Assembly (NCBI RefSeq): GCF_013266755.1
Contig: NZ_JABRWJ010000004.1
Location: forward strand, 496,001-560,000
Direction: 5' to 3'
From: Pseudaquabacterium terrae
GTDB taxonomy: Bacteria > Pseudomonadota > Gammaproteobacteria > Burkholderiales > Burkholderiaceae_C
DNA length: 64,000 nt
The translations under genes were made by a program, and so were the position numbers. The notes under the pieces were generated by a model, which was not told where the DNA came from, did not search any database, and was given only the letters and a program-made list of their open reading frames with translations. The stretch's first letter is position 1. Each line of letters opens with the position of its first letter. This document shows positions 47,967 to 58,544 of this stretch, in pieces.

Positions 47967-47990
47967 GGCCGCAGATCGATGCCTGCGGCC
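47967..47990 (-). terminator. Hairpin downstream of the DUF1269-like gene
   Basis: GGCCGCAG (47967-47974) and CTGCGGCC (47983-47990) form a perfect 8-base stem with an 8-base loop. It lies between the stop of the DUF1269-like gene and the next membrane protein gene. There is no T-tract, so it may be a pausing or protective structure instead of a terminator. Confidence 0.4.
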
Positions 47991-48013
47991 CGGCCGGAGG
48001 GCCGATCAGATCT

Positions 48014-48529
48014 CTACGGGAAGGCCAGCACGTTCGACTCGACGCCTTCCAGGTGGGCTTCCGGATGCAGCGCCTGCAGCCGAGCCTCGATCTCCTGGAC
48101 GCGCGAGCTCGACACGTCGACCATCAGCAGGATCTGGCCCTGCTCGATCATCGGCGTGAAGCGCTTCAGCCGCTGGCTCGGCACCGAGATGCCGATCATG
48201 CTGGCCGACCAGGCACCGAAGCCCGCGCCCAGCATGCCCAGCACCGCCGCCAGCCCCCACTGTGGCGCATCGCCGATGATGGGGAAGTAGATCGCCGCGA
48301 TCACGCCGATCAGCGAACCGGCCGAACCACCGACGACGAGACCCATCTCTGCGGCCCGAATCACGTCGGAGGTCTGCAGCACGTTGGCCTGATGCAGCCC
48401 CGTCATGTCGGCGTCCTCGCGGGCGACGAAGTGGATGTGTCGCTCGCTGATACGCGCCAGCAACAGATCGTCCATTGTCCGCCTGGCGCTGGCCAGGTCG
48501 GGCAACAACCAATAGATCCTTCTGCGCAT
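48014..48529 (-). CDS. DUF1269-like membrane protein
   Basis: A 171-residue protein. A ferredoxin-like N-terminal part (MRRRIYWLLPDLASARRTMD; LARISERHIHFVARED) is followed by a Gly-rich double membrane helix (LVVGGSAGSLIGVIAAIYFP; VLGMLGAGFGAWSASMIGIS) and a second soluble part with ILLMVDVSSSRVQEIEARLQ. This is the arrangement of DUF1269/small-conductance-like proteins. The function is unknown. AAAGGAGG a few bases before ATG 48529 fixes the start. It precedes the oxidase operon on the same strand. Confidence 0.75.
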   Translation of the reverse strand: MRRRIYWLLPDLASARRTMDDLLLARISERHIHFVAREDADMTGLHQANVLQTSDVIRAAEMGLVVGGSAGSLIGVIAAIYFPIIGDAPQWGLAAVLGMLGAGFGAWSASMIGISVPSQRLKRFTPMIEQGQILLMVDVSSSRVQEIEARLQALHPEAHLEGVESNVLAFP

Positions 48530-48768
48530 GCCGCCTCCTTTAAGTTGGAGCAAATGCAGTGCAATGGACAAGGCGTTTCTACACCCGATCATGGTCTTCA
48601 GGCAATGGGGCCCCCTCGTATGCGGGCCGAGTGCGGACCCGCGTGGGCACTGCCAGCGCCGATGTGCAGCGGCCGATCAGGCCGCTGCCGTAACCGGTCG
48701 AAACGTGATATTTGGTACGCGCGTAGGCGCGCGTCTTACCACCGCTCAGCGCGTCGGGCTGCCGCGGA
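48530..48768. other. Intergenic region downstream of malG with two hairpins
   Basis: 239 bases with no convincing gene. Two perfect stems are present: GCAGCGGCC-GATCA-GGCCGCTGC at 48666-48688 and ACGCGCG-TAGG-CGCGCGT at 48717-48734. Neither has a T-tract, but one or both may end the malKEFG transcript. The part near 48530-48560 should hold the promoter of the DUF1269-like gene; no boxes were assigned. Confidence 0.5.
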
Positions 48769-49659
48769 TCACCCCTTGACCCCACCCGAGGTCAGGCCCG
48801 AGACGATCCAGCGTTGTGCGGCGAGGAACACCAGCGTGATCGGCAAGCCCGACAGCACGGCCGCCGCCGCGAAATCGCCCCACAGGTACTTCTGGTCGTA
48901 GAGGTAGAACTTCGAGCCGACCGCCAGCGTCAGGTTCGGCTCCTCGCGCAGCAGCACCGAGGCGACCGGGTATTCGATGATCGTGCCGATGAAGGCCAAT
49001 ACGAAGACCACCATCAGGATCGGCACGGCCATCGGCAGCAGCACGTGCCGGAACGCCTGCCAGTGCGTGGCGCCGTCGACCTTCGCGTTCTCCTCGATCT
49101 CGGTCGGGATCGTCTCGAAGTAGCCCTTGATGGTCCAGATGTGCATCGCGACGCCGCCCAGGTAGGCGACGATCAGGCCGGCATGCGTCTCGATGCCCAG
49201 CCACGGCACGTACTGGCCGATGCCTTCGAAGATCGCGTAGATCGCGACCAGCGCCACGGCGACCGGGAACATCTGCAGCAGCAGCATGCTGTTCAGCAGC
49301 GGCGTCTTGAACTTGAAGCGCATGCGCGCAAAGGCATAGGCGGCGGTCGTCGAGATCGCGACGATCAGGAAGGCGGCGATCGTCGCCACCTTGATCGAAT
49401 TCCACAGCCATAGCAGCACCGGGAAGGGCGGATCGATGCGCACGCCGTCCTTCGTGACGTGGGCAATGCCGAGCGCCAGCTTCCAGTGCTCGAAGCTGAT
49501 CTCGGTCGGGATCAGCGAGCCGTGGGCGAAATTGCCCGGTCGCAATGAAATCGAGATCACCGCGAGCAAAGGGAACAGCGTGACGCCGATCAGCAGCCAC
49601 AGCCCGATGTGTGCGCCGATGATGCGCCAGCGCTGGCTCTTGCCGGTGACGATGGCCAT
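48769..49659 (-). CDS. malG: Maltose/maltodextrin ABC transporter permease MalG
   Basis: A 296-residue permease equal in length to E. coli MalG. It starts [20 protein letters not shown], has the large periplasmic loop after helix 1 ([10 protein letters not shown]), and carries the EAA loop [20 protein letters not shown] that docks on MalK. The C-terminal [12 protein letters not shown] is the MalG tail that inserts toward MalE-bound sugar. It is last in malKEFG and separated from malF by 80 bases holding repeat copy 4. Confidence 0.95.
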   Translation of the reverse strand: MAIVTGKSQRWRIIGAHIGLWLLIGVTLFPLLAVISISLRPGNFAHGSLIPTEISFEHWKLALGIAHVTKDGVRIDPPFPVLLWLWNSIKVATIAAFLIVAISTTAAYAFARMRFKFKTPLLNSMLLLQMFPVAVALVAIYAIFEGIGQYVPWLGIETHAGLIVAYLGGVAMHIWTIKGYFETIPTEIEENAKVDGATHWQAFRHVLLPMAVPILMVVFVLAFIGTIIEYPVASVLLREEPNLTLAVGSKFYLYDQKYLWGDFAAAAVLSGLPITLVFLAAQRWIVSGLTSGGVKG

Positions 49660-49660
49660 G

Positions 49661-49734
49661 TCAGTGCCGCCCGGCCGCCCGAAGGCACTGACGCGCCCCC
49701 ACGGGGGGCAGCGAACAACGTGAGCGTGGGGGCC
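49661..49734 (+). repeat. Two-hairpin intergenic repeat element, copy 4, between malF and malG
   Basis: TCAGTGCC (49661-49668) pairs with GGCACTGA (49684-49691) around GCCCGGCCGCCCG. It is followed by CCCCCAC...GTGGGGG enclosing GGGGGG and GCGAACAACGTGAGC. It matches copy 1 (13708-13777, other strand) almost part for part. Inside the mal operon it could tune the malF/malG ratio by stabilising or attenuating the message, as REP elements do in enteric malEFG. Confidence 0.65.
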
Positions 49735-49739
49735 TCATT

Positions 49740-51242
49740 TCAGTCCTTCGACTTCGTCAATTTGAGGTTCAGCAGCGACATCAACGCCACCATGAAGAAG
49801 ATCAGCGTGGAGATCGCTGCGGCCAGGCCGAAATTCGCACCCGCATCGGTGAATGCGATGCGATAGGTGTACGACACCAGGATGTCGGTCGTGCCCGCCG
49901 GCAGCTTGGTATTGAGGTAATCGGGCCGGCCGTCCGTCAACAACGCAATCAACACGAAGTTGTTGAAGTTGAATGCAAAGGCCGAGATCAGCAGCGGCGT
50001 CAGCGGCCGCACGATCAGCGGCGCGGTGATGCGGAAGAAGTTGGTCAGCGGCTTGGCGCCGGCGATCGCCGAGGCTTCGTACAGGTCGGCCGGAATCGAT
50101 TTGATCAGGCCGGTGCACAACACCATGATGTACGGGTAGCCGAGCCAGGTGTTGACGATCAGGATCATCGTGCGGGCGAGCAGCGGGTCGGCGAACCAGT
50201 CGGGCCGAATGCCGAACACCGCGTCGAGGATGGCGTTGATCTCGCCGAAGTTCTGGTTGAACAAGCCCTTGAAGACGAGGATCGAGATGAAGCCGGGTAT
50301 CGCGTAGGGCAGGAACAGCAGCGTGCGGTACAGCGTGCGAAAGCGAAGCGCCTCCCAGTTCAGCAGCACCGCCAGCGTCATGCCGATCAGCGTCGTGAAC
50401 AGCACCGTCAGGCCGGCCAGCATCACGGTCCAGATGAAGATCGAGACGAAGGGACCGCGGAAGTCGGCATCGAGCAGCATCCGCGTGTAGTTGCTGAAGC
50501 CGACGCCGACCTGGAAGCCCGGTTGCAGCCGATTGCCCGCCCCGTCCTCGAAGAAGCCGGTGTCGCGGTTCGGGCGGTAGACGTTGCCGGCCGCGCGCTC
50601 GGACAACGAGCCGTCGCTGCCGGCCTGCCATTGCGGATGGAAGGGGGCGAATTCGCGCACGCCGGCGTAATGAAGAAGCGTGCCGTCCGGCAGCGTGAGC
50701 TTCAGCGCCATCAGCGCGTCGCGCTGGCGCAGCAGCTCGCGCAGCGGCAAGGCGGCCGAAGGCGAGGGGGCATCGGCCGCCAGCGGCTGCAGCGCCACCG
50801 GCTTGTCGATGCTGACCTTCAAAGTGAGCGGCTGAGAGATGAATCGCTGCTCGCGCTGCTGCAGCAGCAGGCGGAATGCCTCACCTTCGGAATGCAGCGT
50901 GTAGTCGTAGGTCTTCGCCTCGTCGAAGCGGCCCTGCTCCAGCAGATAGGCACGCGAGCGCGCTTCGGTCAGCAGATGGGTCGACGAGTAGTTCGTGAAG
51001 CCGATCTGCATCGTGTAGAGCAGCGGAAAGGCGACGAACAGCAGCATGCCGGCGACGCCGGGAAACAGGTAGCGGCCGGCCAGCGTGCGCGCCGAGGCAT
51101 AGACGTAGAGCGCGCTGCCGCCGAGCGCCAGCACGCCGACCGCCCACATCGGCTGGCCGGCGGCGAGCATGCTGAAGGCCAGCCACAGCAACACCAATGT
51201 CAGCAGGCCGACGACGAGCGATTTGATGATGCGGCGCTGCAT
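49740..51242 (-). CDS. malF: Maltose/maltodextrin ABC transporter permease MalF
   Basis: A 500-residue MalF (514 in E. coli). After three N-terminal helices comes the long periplasmic P2-type domain (about 110-270, e.g. TEARSRAYLLEQGRFDEAKT and ADFRGPFVSIFIWTVML), then five more helices. The EAA loop is YEASAIAGAKPLTNFFRITA. ATG 51242 is preferred because AGGTG lies seven bases upstream; ATG 51248, which overlaps the malE stop, is also possible. It pairs with MalG to form the membrane channel. Confidence 0.95.
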   Translation of the reverse strand: MQRRIIKSLVVGLLTLVLLWLAFSMLAAGQPMWAVGVLALGGSALYVYASARTLAGRYLFPGVAGMLLFVAFPLLYTMQIGFTNYSSTHLLTEARSRAYLLEQGRFDEAKTYDYTLHSEGEAFRLLLQQREQRFISQPLTLKVSIDKPVALQPLAADAPSPSAALPLRELLRQRDALMALKLTLPDGTLLHYAGVREFAPFHPQWQAGSDGSLSERAAGNVYRPNRDTGFFEDGAGNRLQPGFQVGVGFSNYTRMLLDADFRGPFVSIFIWTVMLAGLTVLFTTLIGMTLAVLLNWEALRFRTLYRTLLFLPYAIPGFISILVFKGLFNQNFGEINAILDAVFGIRPDWFADPLLARTMILIVNTWLGYPYIMVLCTGLIKSIPADLYEASAIAGAKPLTNFFRITAPLIVRPLTPLLISAFAFNFNNFVLIALLTDGRPDYLNTKLPAGTTDILVSYTYRIAFTDAGANFGLAAAISTLIFFMVALMSLLNLKLTKSKD

Positions 51243-51244
51243 GG

Positions 51245-52419
51245 TCATTTCACCTGCATGCGCGCGGCCGCACCATCGAGCGCCTCTTTGGGCGACTGCC
51301 GGCCATTGGTGATGGCTTCGAGCGCCGCATCCATTGCCGGAAAGAAGCGCTGCGTCTCCGGGATGTTCGGAATCGGCTCGCCGCGGCGCGCGTTTTCCAT
51401 CGTCGCGCGGATGTTCGGGTCGGCCGACAACTCGGCGAAGTAGGCCTTGTTCGCCGGCGTGCCCAGCGGCACGTCGGCGGAGATGGTCTTCAGGTGCTCG
51501 ACCTTCAGCACGTACTCTTCGAGGAACAGGCGCGCCAGGTCCTTGACCTTGCTCGGCGCGGCGATCATGCAGCCGAGCACGCCGACGAAAGGCTTGGCCG
51601 GATGGCCGCCGACCGACGGGATCGGCGCGACGCCGAACTGAATGCCCGCCTTGCGCGGGTTGTCCCAGCCCCAGGGGCCGCTGATCATCATCGCCACCTG
51701 GCCGCGCGCGAACTGCGTTTCCATCTCCGCATATCGCGCGCCACGCGGCATGTGGCCGCCTTCGATCAGCTTCGCCAGCATCTGCGCGCCGGCCAGCGCG
51801 CCGGGGGCGTTGACGCCGACGGTCTTCGGGTCGTAGTCGCCTTGCGGCGTGCGGCCGAAGATATAGCCGCCGCCGGCCGCGAGCATCGGCCAGCTGAAGA
51901 AGGACTTGTTGTAGTCCCACAGGATCGCGTGCTTGCCGTCTTTCGCGAGCTGCTTGTCGAGGGCGATCACTTCTTCGAAGCTCGCCGGCGGCGTCTTGAC
52001 CAGCGCTTTGTTGTAGACCAGCCCGATCGCCTCGATCGCCAGCGGATAGCCCCAGACCTGGCCGCGGTAGGTGAAGGCGGCCCAGGCCGACTCCTCGATC
52101 TGCTCGCGCACGGTCTTCGGCGCGGTGACCGGCACGATCAGCCCGGACTTGGCCCATTCGCCGGCGCGGTCGTGCGGCCAGCAGAAGATGTCCGGCCCCT
52201 TGCCGGCGCCCGCGGCGGCCTGGAACTTGTCGGGCGCGCCTTCGGGATGCTGCACGACAACCTGCACGCCGCTGTCGCGCGTGAAGATGTCGCCGACCTT
52301 CTGCAGGCCGTTGTAGCCTTTGTCGCCGTTGATCCAGACCAGCAGCTTCAGCGGCGCGGCCGCGGCGCTGGTCGCGAGCAGTCCGGCCGCGAGGGCGGCG
52401 GCGAAACGCTTGCCGCCCA

Positions 52420-52420
<1 letters not shown>
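51245..52420 (-). CDS. malE: Maltose/maltodextrin-binding protein MalE
   Basis: A 391-residue periplasmic binding protein (396 in E. coli). The signal peptide is KRFAAALAAGLLATSAAAA. The mature start PLKLLVWINGDKGYNGLQKV corresponds to the KLVIWINGDKGYNGL of E. coli MalE. Sugar-contact motifs FCWPHDRAGEWAKSGLI and MISGPWGWDNPRKAGIQFGV are present. The ATG 52420 shares one base with the malK stop (TGATG). It delivers maltose and maltodextrins to MalFGK. Confidence 0.95.
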
Positions 52421-53538
<1,118 letters not shown>

Positions 53539-53554
53539 CTCGGAACCTCCTCGA

Positions 53555-53569
53555 TGTAGATAATATACA
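53555..53569. promoter_or_regulatory. HexR-like operator overlapping the malK -10 box
   Basis: TGTAG-ATAAT-ATACA matches 9 of 10 arm positions of TGTAG-N5-CTACA. On the minus strand it contains the predicted -10 TATATT of malK, so a bound repressor would block RNA polymerase. It lies 17 bases before the malK GTG. Confidence 0.6.
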
Positions 53570-53590
53570 GACGAAACGTCGGCGTTTCCA
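53562..53590 (-). promoter_or_regulatory. Predicted sigma-70 promoter of malKEFG
   Basis: On the minus strand: -35 TGGAAA (53590-53585, 4 of 6) and -10 TATATT (53567-53562, 5 of 6) with a 17-base spacer. The start would be near 53555, giving a very short leader that still contains the AGGAGG of malK. Confidence 0.5.
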
Positions 53591-53665
53591 TCTGGATCCG
53601 CAATGAGATTCGGGTTACAAAGTCAATAAAAACAACTAGTTATGAGTCAATTGGTGAAATCCAGA

Positions 53666-53680
53666 TGTAGCGCAACTACA
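53666..53680. promoter_or_regulatory. Perfect HexR-like palindrome upstream of glgB
   Basis: TGTAG-CGCAA-CTACA matches all 10 arm positions, and the arms extend by one more pair (ATGTAG/CTACAT). It lies 165 bases before the glgB ATG and 97 bases from the malK-proximal site, a distance compatible with looping between the two. It is the best copy of the motif in the window. Confidence 0.65.
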
Positions 53681-53844
53681 TATGTTGTCCCATCTCTGGC
53701 GATACTGCGTGCAGTGCATCGAACCGGGGCCGCTCGTGATCGTCATCCTGCGCCAATCAGCATGGCCGCCGCGTCGGGCGCACGGCCCGTTCAGCGTCGA
53801 CCGTACCATCTGACCCTCCTCCATCGACCGGATCGGCGCGCAGC

Positions 53845-56034
53845 ATGCTCAGCGATCACGAGGTGAATGCCCTGGTGGCCGCGCGCCACCCGGATCCGTT
53901 CGCCGTGCTCGGGCTGCATGCCGATGGACGCCGCGGCCTGGTGCTGCGCGCGCTGCTGCCGCAGGCGGCCGAGGTGGTGGTGCTCGATGCCGCCAGCGGC
54001 CAGCCGGTGGCCGCACTGCAGCGCAGCCATCCCGACGGCCTGTGGCTGGCCACGCTGCCGGGCCGCCGCGAGCGCTTCGACTACCGGCTGCGCGTGCGCT
54101 GGTCCGACGGCAGCGAAGGCCACTACGCCGATGCCTACGCGTACGGGCCGCTGCTGACCGATGCCGACCTGCACTACCTCGGCGAGGGCAAGCACCTGCG
54201 GCCGTACGAGGTGCTGGGCGCGCATCCGATGACGCTGGGCGAAGGCGTGCATGCGGTCAGCGGCGTGCGCTTCGCGGTCTGGGCACCGAACGGCCGGCGC
54301 ATCAGCGTCGTCGGCGACTTCAACGGCTGGGACGGGCGGCGCCACGTGATGCGATCGCGCGGCGGCTCGGGCATCTGGGAGATCTTCGTGCCGCATGCGC
54401 ACGAAGGGGACCGGTACAAGTTCGAGATCGTGGACCGGCAAGGACATCTGCTGCCGCTGAAGTGCGACCCCTTCGCACACGCCGCGCAGCTGCGGCCAGA
54501 GACTGCCAGCCAGGTCGCCGCGCTGCCACCCGCGAAGCCGCTGCCGCCCGGCCGCGCCGAGGCCAATGCGCGGACCGCGCCGCTGTCGATCTACGAGGTG
54601 CACCTCGGCTCGTGGCGCCGCCATCCGGACGGCCGTTTCCACGACTGGGACACGCTGGCCGCGGCGCTGCCGGCGTATGTGGCGGAGCAGGGCTTCACGC
54701 ACATCGAGCTGATGCCGATCACCGAGCATCCGTTCGATGGCTCGTGGGGCTACCAGACGCTGGGCCTCTTCGCGCCGACCTCGCGCTTCGGCGGGCCGGC
54801 CGGCTTCGAGCGCTTCGTCGCCGCCTGCCACGCGCAAGGCGTCGGCGTGCTGCTCGACTGGGTGCCGGCGCATTTCCCGAGCGACGAGCACGGCCTGGCG
54901 CAATTCGACGGCACGCCGCTCTATGAGTACGCCGACCCGCGCGAAGGCCTGCACCAGGACTGGGACACGCTGATCTACAACTTCGGCCGCCACGAGGTGC
55001 GCAATTTCCTGATCGGCAGCGCGCTGTACTGGATCGAGCGCTTCGGCGTCGACGGCCTGCGCGTCGACGCGGTGGCCTCGATGCTCTACCGCGACTACAG
55101 CCGCGAGCACGGCGAATGGGTGCCGAACGTGCACGGCGGACGCGAGAACCTCGAAGCGATTGCGCTGCTGAAGCGCAGCAACGAAGTGATCGGCGCCGAA
55201 TGCCCGGGCGCGATCACGTTGGCCGAGGAATCGACGGCGTTTCCCGGCGTCTCGGCACCGACCTTCGCCGGCGGCCTCGGCTTCCACTACAAGTGGAACA
55301 TGGGCTGGATGCACGACACGCTGAAGTACATGGCCGAAGATCCGCTGCACCGGCGCTGGCACCACGACAAGATGCGCTTCGGCCTGATCTACGCGTTCAG
55401 CGAGAACTTCGTGCTGCCGCTGTCGCACGACGAGGTGGTGCACGGCAAGGGCTCGATGCTCGGCCGCATGCCGGGCGACGAGTGGCAGCAGTTCGCGAAC
55501 CTGCGCGCCTACTACGGCTTCATGTGGGGCCACCCTGGCAAGAAGCTGCTGTTCATGGGCCAGGAGTTCGCGCAGCGCAGCGAATGGAACCACGACCTCG
55601 AGCTGCCGTGGGGGTTGCTGGGCGACCAGCGCCACGCCGGCGTGCAGCGACTGGTGCGCGACCTGAACCGGCTGTATCGCGAGCAGCCGGCGCTGCACCG
55701 CTTCGACCACGATGCGGCCGGCTTCGAATGGATTGCCGTGGACGAGGCCGAGACCTCCGTCTTCGCCTGGTTGCGGCGCGACGATGCCGGCAACATCGCG
55801 CTGGTGGTCTGCAACTTCACACCGGTACCGCGCGAAGGCTACCGGCTCGGCGTGCCGGCCGGCATCGGCCAATGGCGCGAGGCGCTGAACACGGATTCGG
55901 CCTGGTACGGCGGCAGCAACGTCGGCAATGGCTTGCATTCACTGCGCACCGATGGCCAGGCGGCCCATGGCCGCTCGCAATCGGTGCTATTGACCTTGCC
56001 GCCGCTGGCGACCTTGATCTTGTTGCCTGCCTGA
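53845..56034 (+). CDS. glgB: 1,4-alpha-glucan branching enzyme
   Basis: A 729-residue GH13 branching enzyme that makes the alpha-1,6 branches of glycogen. N1 domain (about 1-105), CBM48 ([19 protein letters not shown]), then the barrel: [17 protein letters not shown], nucleophile Asp in [16 protein letters not shown], acid Glu in [10 protein letters not shown], and [15 protein letters not shown]. The C-terminal beta domain ends LATLILLPA. It is first in the run glgB-glgX-malQ-GH13 and divergent from malKEFG, which suggests joint control of maltodextrin uptake and glycogen turnover. Confidence 0.95.
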   Translation: MLSDHEVNALVAARHPDPFAVLGLHADGRRGLVLRALLPQAAEVVVLDAASGQPVAALQRSHPDGLWLATLPGRRERFDYRLRVRWSDGSEGHYADAYAYGPLLTDADLHYLGEGKHLRPYEVLGAHPMTLGEGVHAVSGVRFAVWAPNGRRISVVGDFNGWDGRRHVMRSRGGSGIWEIFVPHAHEGDRYKFEIVDRQGHLLPLKCDPFAHAAQLRPETASQVAALPPAKPLPPGRAEANARTAPLSIYEVHLGSWRRHPDGRFHDWDTLAAALPAYVAEQGFTHIELMPITEHPFDGSWGYQTLGLFAPTSRFGGPAGFERFVAACHAQGVGVLLDWVPAHFPSDEHGLAQFDGTPLYEYADPREGLHQDWDTLIYNFGRHEVRNFLIGSALYWIERFGVDGLRVDAVASMLYRDYSREHGEWVPNVHGGRENLEAIALLKRSNEVIGAECPGAITLAEESTAFPGVSAPTFAGGLGFHYKWNMGWMHDTLKYMAEDPLHRRWHHDKMRFGLIYAFSENFVLPLSHDEVVHGKGSMLGRMPGDEWQQFANLRAYYGFMWGHPGKKLLFMGQEFAQRSEWNHDLELPWGLLGDQRHAGVQRLVRDLNRLYREQPALHRFDHDAAGFEWIAVDEAETSVFAWLRRDDAGNIALVVCNFTPVPREGYRLGVPAGIGQWREALNTDSAWYGGSNVGNGLHSLRTDGQAAHGRSQSVLLTLPPLATLILLPA

Positions 56035-56396
56035 GATGAAGCATCCCGAAATACACGACAGGTTGGAGCGGCAAAGCCGGGCGCGGGCTGCGCGGCCCGG
56101 GCGAGATGGCGGTCGGCCCTGGGGGGCCGACTACCCTGCGCTGCTCGCGGACGCGGGATGGGCGGACAACTCGGCCCCGAGTACAGGGCCTCAGACACGT
56201 CCGCCCAGCTCCCTGCGGTCGCCGACCCGCGCCCGCTGCGCTGCTCGGCGCTCATCTCTGAATGCCCGGGCCGCTCAGCCCGCACCCGGCTTTGCAGAAC
56301 CAATGAGGTTTGCGGAGGCAGTGGAGACCGAGGCATGCGCCCGGTGTGCCCGCCGCCGGCTTTGCCGCTCCGACCGTCGCAAGCCAAACCCCTGAC
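56035..56396. other. Structured spacer between glgB and glgX bounded by inverted repeats
   Basis: 362 bases with no believable gene. GGAGCGGCAAAGCCGG (56065-56080) is the exact inverse of CCGGCTTTGCCGCTCC (56356-56371), and the similarity continues imperfectly on both sides. CCGGCTTTGC also occurs at 56286-56295. Nested inside are GTCGGCCC/GGGCCGAC, TGGGCGGAC/GTCCGCCCA and ACTCGG/CCGAGT. This looks like a non-coding repeat or a large RNA structure. A frame of 119 codons runs through it but its composition is unlike a protein. Confidence 0.6.
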
Positions 56397-58511
56397 ATGA
56401 CCGTCTTCAAACTGCCCGATGCGATTCAGCCCGGCCGCGCCGAGCCGATGGGCTCGCTCGCCCGTGACGGCGGCGTCAACTTCGCCGTGTTCTCCGAGCA
56501 CGCGCAGCGCATCGAGCTGTGTGTCTTCGACGTCGACGGCGTGCGCGAGCTGCGCCGCTACGAGTTGGGCGGCCCGCACGACGGCGTGTTCCACGGCTTC
56601 CTGCCCGGCGTCGGGCCGGGGCTGGTCTATGGGCTGCGCGCGCACGGGCCGTACCAGCCCGAGGCCGGCCACCGCTTCAACCGCGCCAAGCTGCTGCTCG
56701 ATCCGTGTGCGCGCGAGATCGTGGGCCGCCTGGCCTGGGCGCCGGAGCTGCACGGCTACACGCTCGGCCATCCCGACGGCACGCGTTCGCTCGATGCGCG
56801 CGACAGCGCGCCGGCGATGCTGAAAGCACGCGTCGCGCCGCCGCCCGTCGAAGCGCCGGGCTGCTTCAATGCGCCGCGCGTCGCGCCGGTGGACATGGTG
56901 CTGTACGAGGTGCACGTCAAGGGCTTCACGCAGCAGCACCCGGAGATACCACCCGAATTACGCGGCACCTATGCCGGCCTGGCGCATCCGGCGGCGATCG
57001 CGCATTTCAAGGCGCTCGGCGTCACGACGTTGTCGCTGCTGCCGGTGCACTACCACCTCGACGAGCCGGCGCTGGTGGCGCGCGGGCTGGTCAACTACTG
57101 GGGCTACAACACGATCGGCTTCTGCTGCCCCGATCCACGCTTCGCGCAGGCGCCGCACGACCCGACCGCGGTCAACCGCGAGTTCCGCGGCATGGTCGCC
57201 GCACTGCACGACGCCGGCCTCGAAGTCGTGCTCGATGTCGTCTACAACCACACGCCCGAGGGCGACGAGACCGGCACCACGCTGAGCTTTCGCGGCCTCG
57301 ACAACGCCGCCTGGTACCGCCTGGCGCCCGACGACAGGAGCCGCTGCGAGAACCTGACCGGCTGCGGCAACACTGTCAACGTCGCGCATCCGCGCGTCGC
57401 GCAGTTCGTGCTCGATTCGCTGCGCTGCTGGGTGCACGAGTTCGGCGTCGACGGCTTCCGCTTCGACCTGGCGCCGGTGCTCGGCCGCACCCGCCATGGC
57501 TTCGATCCGCACGCCGGCTTCTTCACCGCGCTGCGCCAGGACCCGGTGCTGGCGCGTGCGCACCTGATCGCCGAGCCCTGGGACGCGGCCTACGACGGTT
57601 ATCAGGTCGGCCGCTTCCCGGGCCGCTTCATGGAGTGGAACGACAAGTTCCGCGACAGCGTGCGCCGCTACTGGCTCGGCGGCGCGGTCGGCCGCGGCGA
57701 GCTGGCGCGGCGCTTCACCGCGTCGAGCGACCTGTTCCACCACGGCGCGCGCCGGCCCAGCGCATCGATCAACTACATCGCCGTGCACGATGGCTTCACG
57801 CTCGCCGACATCACGAGCTATTCGACCAAGCACAACCTCGCCAACGGCGAAGGCAACCGCGACGGCCGCGACGGGGAGCCTTGCGCGAACTTCGGCGTCG
57901 AAGGGCCGAGCGACGACTTGGGCGTCATCGCGACGCGAGCACGCGTGCGCCGCGCGATGATGGCCACGCTCCTGCTGGCGCAGGGCACGCCGATGCTGTG
58001 TGCCGGCGACGAGATCGGCAACAGCCAGCAGGGCAACAACAACGCCTATTGCCAGGACTCGCCGCTGACCTGGCTCGACTGGACCGAGGCCGAGCGCGGC
58101 ATGCAGGCCTTCGTCGGCGAGCTGCTCGCGCTGCGGCGGCAGGAACCGGCGCTGCACCACGACCGCTGGTTCCGCGCCCCGCCGGCCGCGCGCGGCGAGC
58201 GCAGCCTGGCCTGGCTGACGCCGGGCGGGCGCGAGATGAACGTCGCCGATTGGCACGACACCGCGCACCCGGCCTTCGCCTGCCAGATCCTGACCTCGCC
58301 GATGGACCCGATCGGTCCCACCGGCAGCGCGCGGCTGCTGCTGGCCTTCAATCCCGAGCCGCGGCCGCAGCCCTTTGCCTTGCCGTCGGGGCTGTGGCAG
58401 GTGGCGATCGATTCCAGCGGTGAGCTGCCGAGCGGCAGCGACCTGCCGGCCGTGGCCATCGTCACCGTGCCGGCCCGGGCCTTGCTCGTGTTGCGCAGCA
58501 ACGGCCATTGA
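56397..58511 (+). CDS. glgX: Glycogen debranching enzyme GlgX
   Basis: A 704-residue GH13 isoamylase-type enzyme that removes alpha-1,6 branches left by phosphorylase. CBM48 part GGVNFAVFSEHAQRIELCVF, then VLDVVYNHTPEGDETG, nucleophile Asp in DGFRFDLAPVLGR, acid Glu in LIAEPWDA, and NYIAVHDGFTLADITSYSTK. The loop CAGDEIGNSQQGNNNAYCQD is characteristic of GlgX. ATG 56397 gives MTVFKLPDAIQPGRAEPMGS; the frame is open upstream through the repeat-bounded spacer, which is not thought to be coding. Confidence 0.94.
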   Translation: MTVFKLPDAIQPGRAEPMGSLARDGGVNFAVFSEHAQRIELCVFDVDGVRELRRYELGGPHDGVFHGFLPGVGPGLVYGLRAHGPYQPEAGHRFNRAKLLLDPCAREIVGRLAWAPELHGYTLGHPDGTRSLDARDSAPAMLKARVAPPPVEAPGCFNAPRVAPVDMVLYEVHVKGFTQQHPEIPPELRGTYAGLAHPAAIAHFKALGVTTLSLLPVHYHLDEPALVARGLVNYWGYNTIGFCCPDPRFAQAPHDPTAVNREFRGMVAALHDAGLEVVLDVVYNHTPEGDETGTTLSFRGLDNAAWYRLAPDDRSRCENLTGCGNTVNVAHPRVAQFVLDSLRCWVHEFGVDGFRFDLAPVLGRTRHGFDPHAGFFTALRQDPVLARAHLIAEPWDAAYDGYQVGRFPGRFMEWNDKFRDSVRRYWLGGAVGRGELARRFTASSDLFHHGARRPSASINYIAVHDGFTLADITSYSTKHNLANGEGNRDGRDGEPCANFGVEGPSDDLGVIATRARVRRAMMATLLLAQGTPMLCAGDEIGNSQQGNNNAYCQDSPLTWLDWTEAERGMQAFVGELLALRRQEPALHHDRWFRAPPAARGERSLAWLTPGGREMNVADWHDTAHPAFACQILTSPMDPIGPTGSARLLLAFNPEPRPQPFALPSGLWQVAIDSSGELPSGSDLPAVAIVTVPARALLVLRSNGH

Positions 58512-58544
58512 TCAACGACGAGACCCCACGAGGGCGAGCATCGA

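Larger units (their letters stand above)
53539..53844. other. Divergent control region between malK and glgB
   Basis: 306 bases, clearly more AT-rich than the rest, with no gene. It holds a predicted malK promoter (53562-53590), two HexR-like palindromes (53555-53569 and 53666-53680) and a 9-base inverted repeat CATCTGGAT / ATCCAGATG (53589-53597 and 53659-53667). The palindrome AACTAGTT is at 53634-53641. The right part (53690-53844) shows nothing clear; the glgB promoter must lie there or near 53666-53690. Confidence 0.7.

Noticed and set aside
46197..48290. A plus-strand open frame of about 700 codons opposite coxB
   Set aside because: It is antisense to the CuA/cytochrome c protein and membrane proteins; no recognisable domain.
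53690..53844. A glgB promoter or a short gene in the right half of the malK-glgB spacer
   Set aside because: The short frames have no ribosome site or family resemblance, and no box pair with correct spacing was found.
56036..56395. A 119-codon open frame between glgB and glgX
   Set aside because: It starts one base after the glgB stop but its sequence is Arg/Ala/Pro-rich without structure, and the DNA is full of inverted repeats; treated as non-coding.
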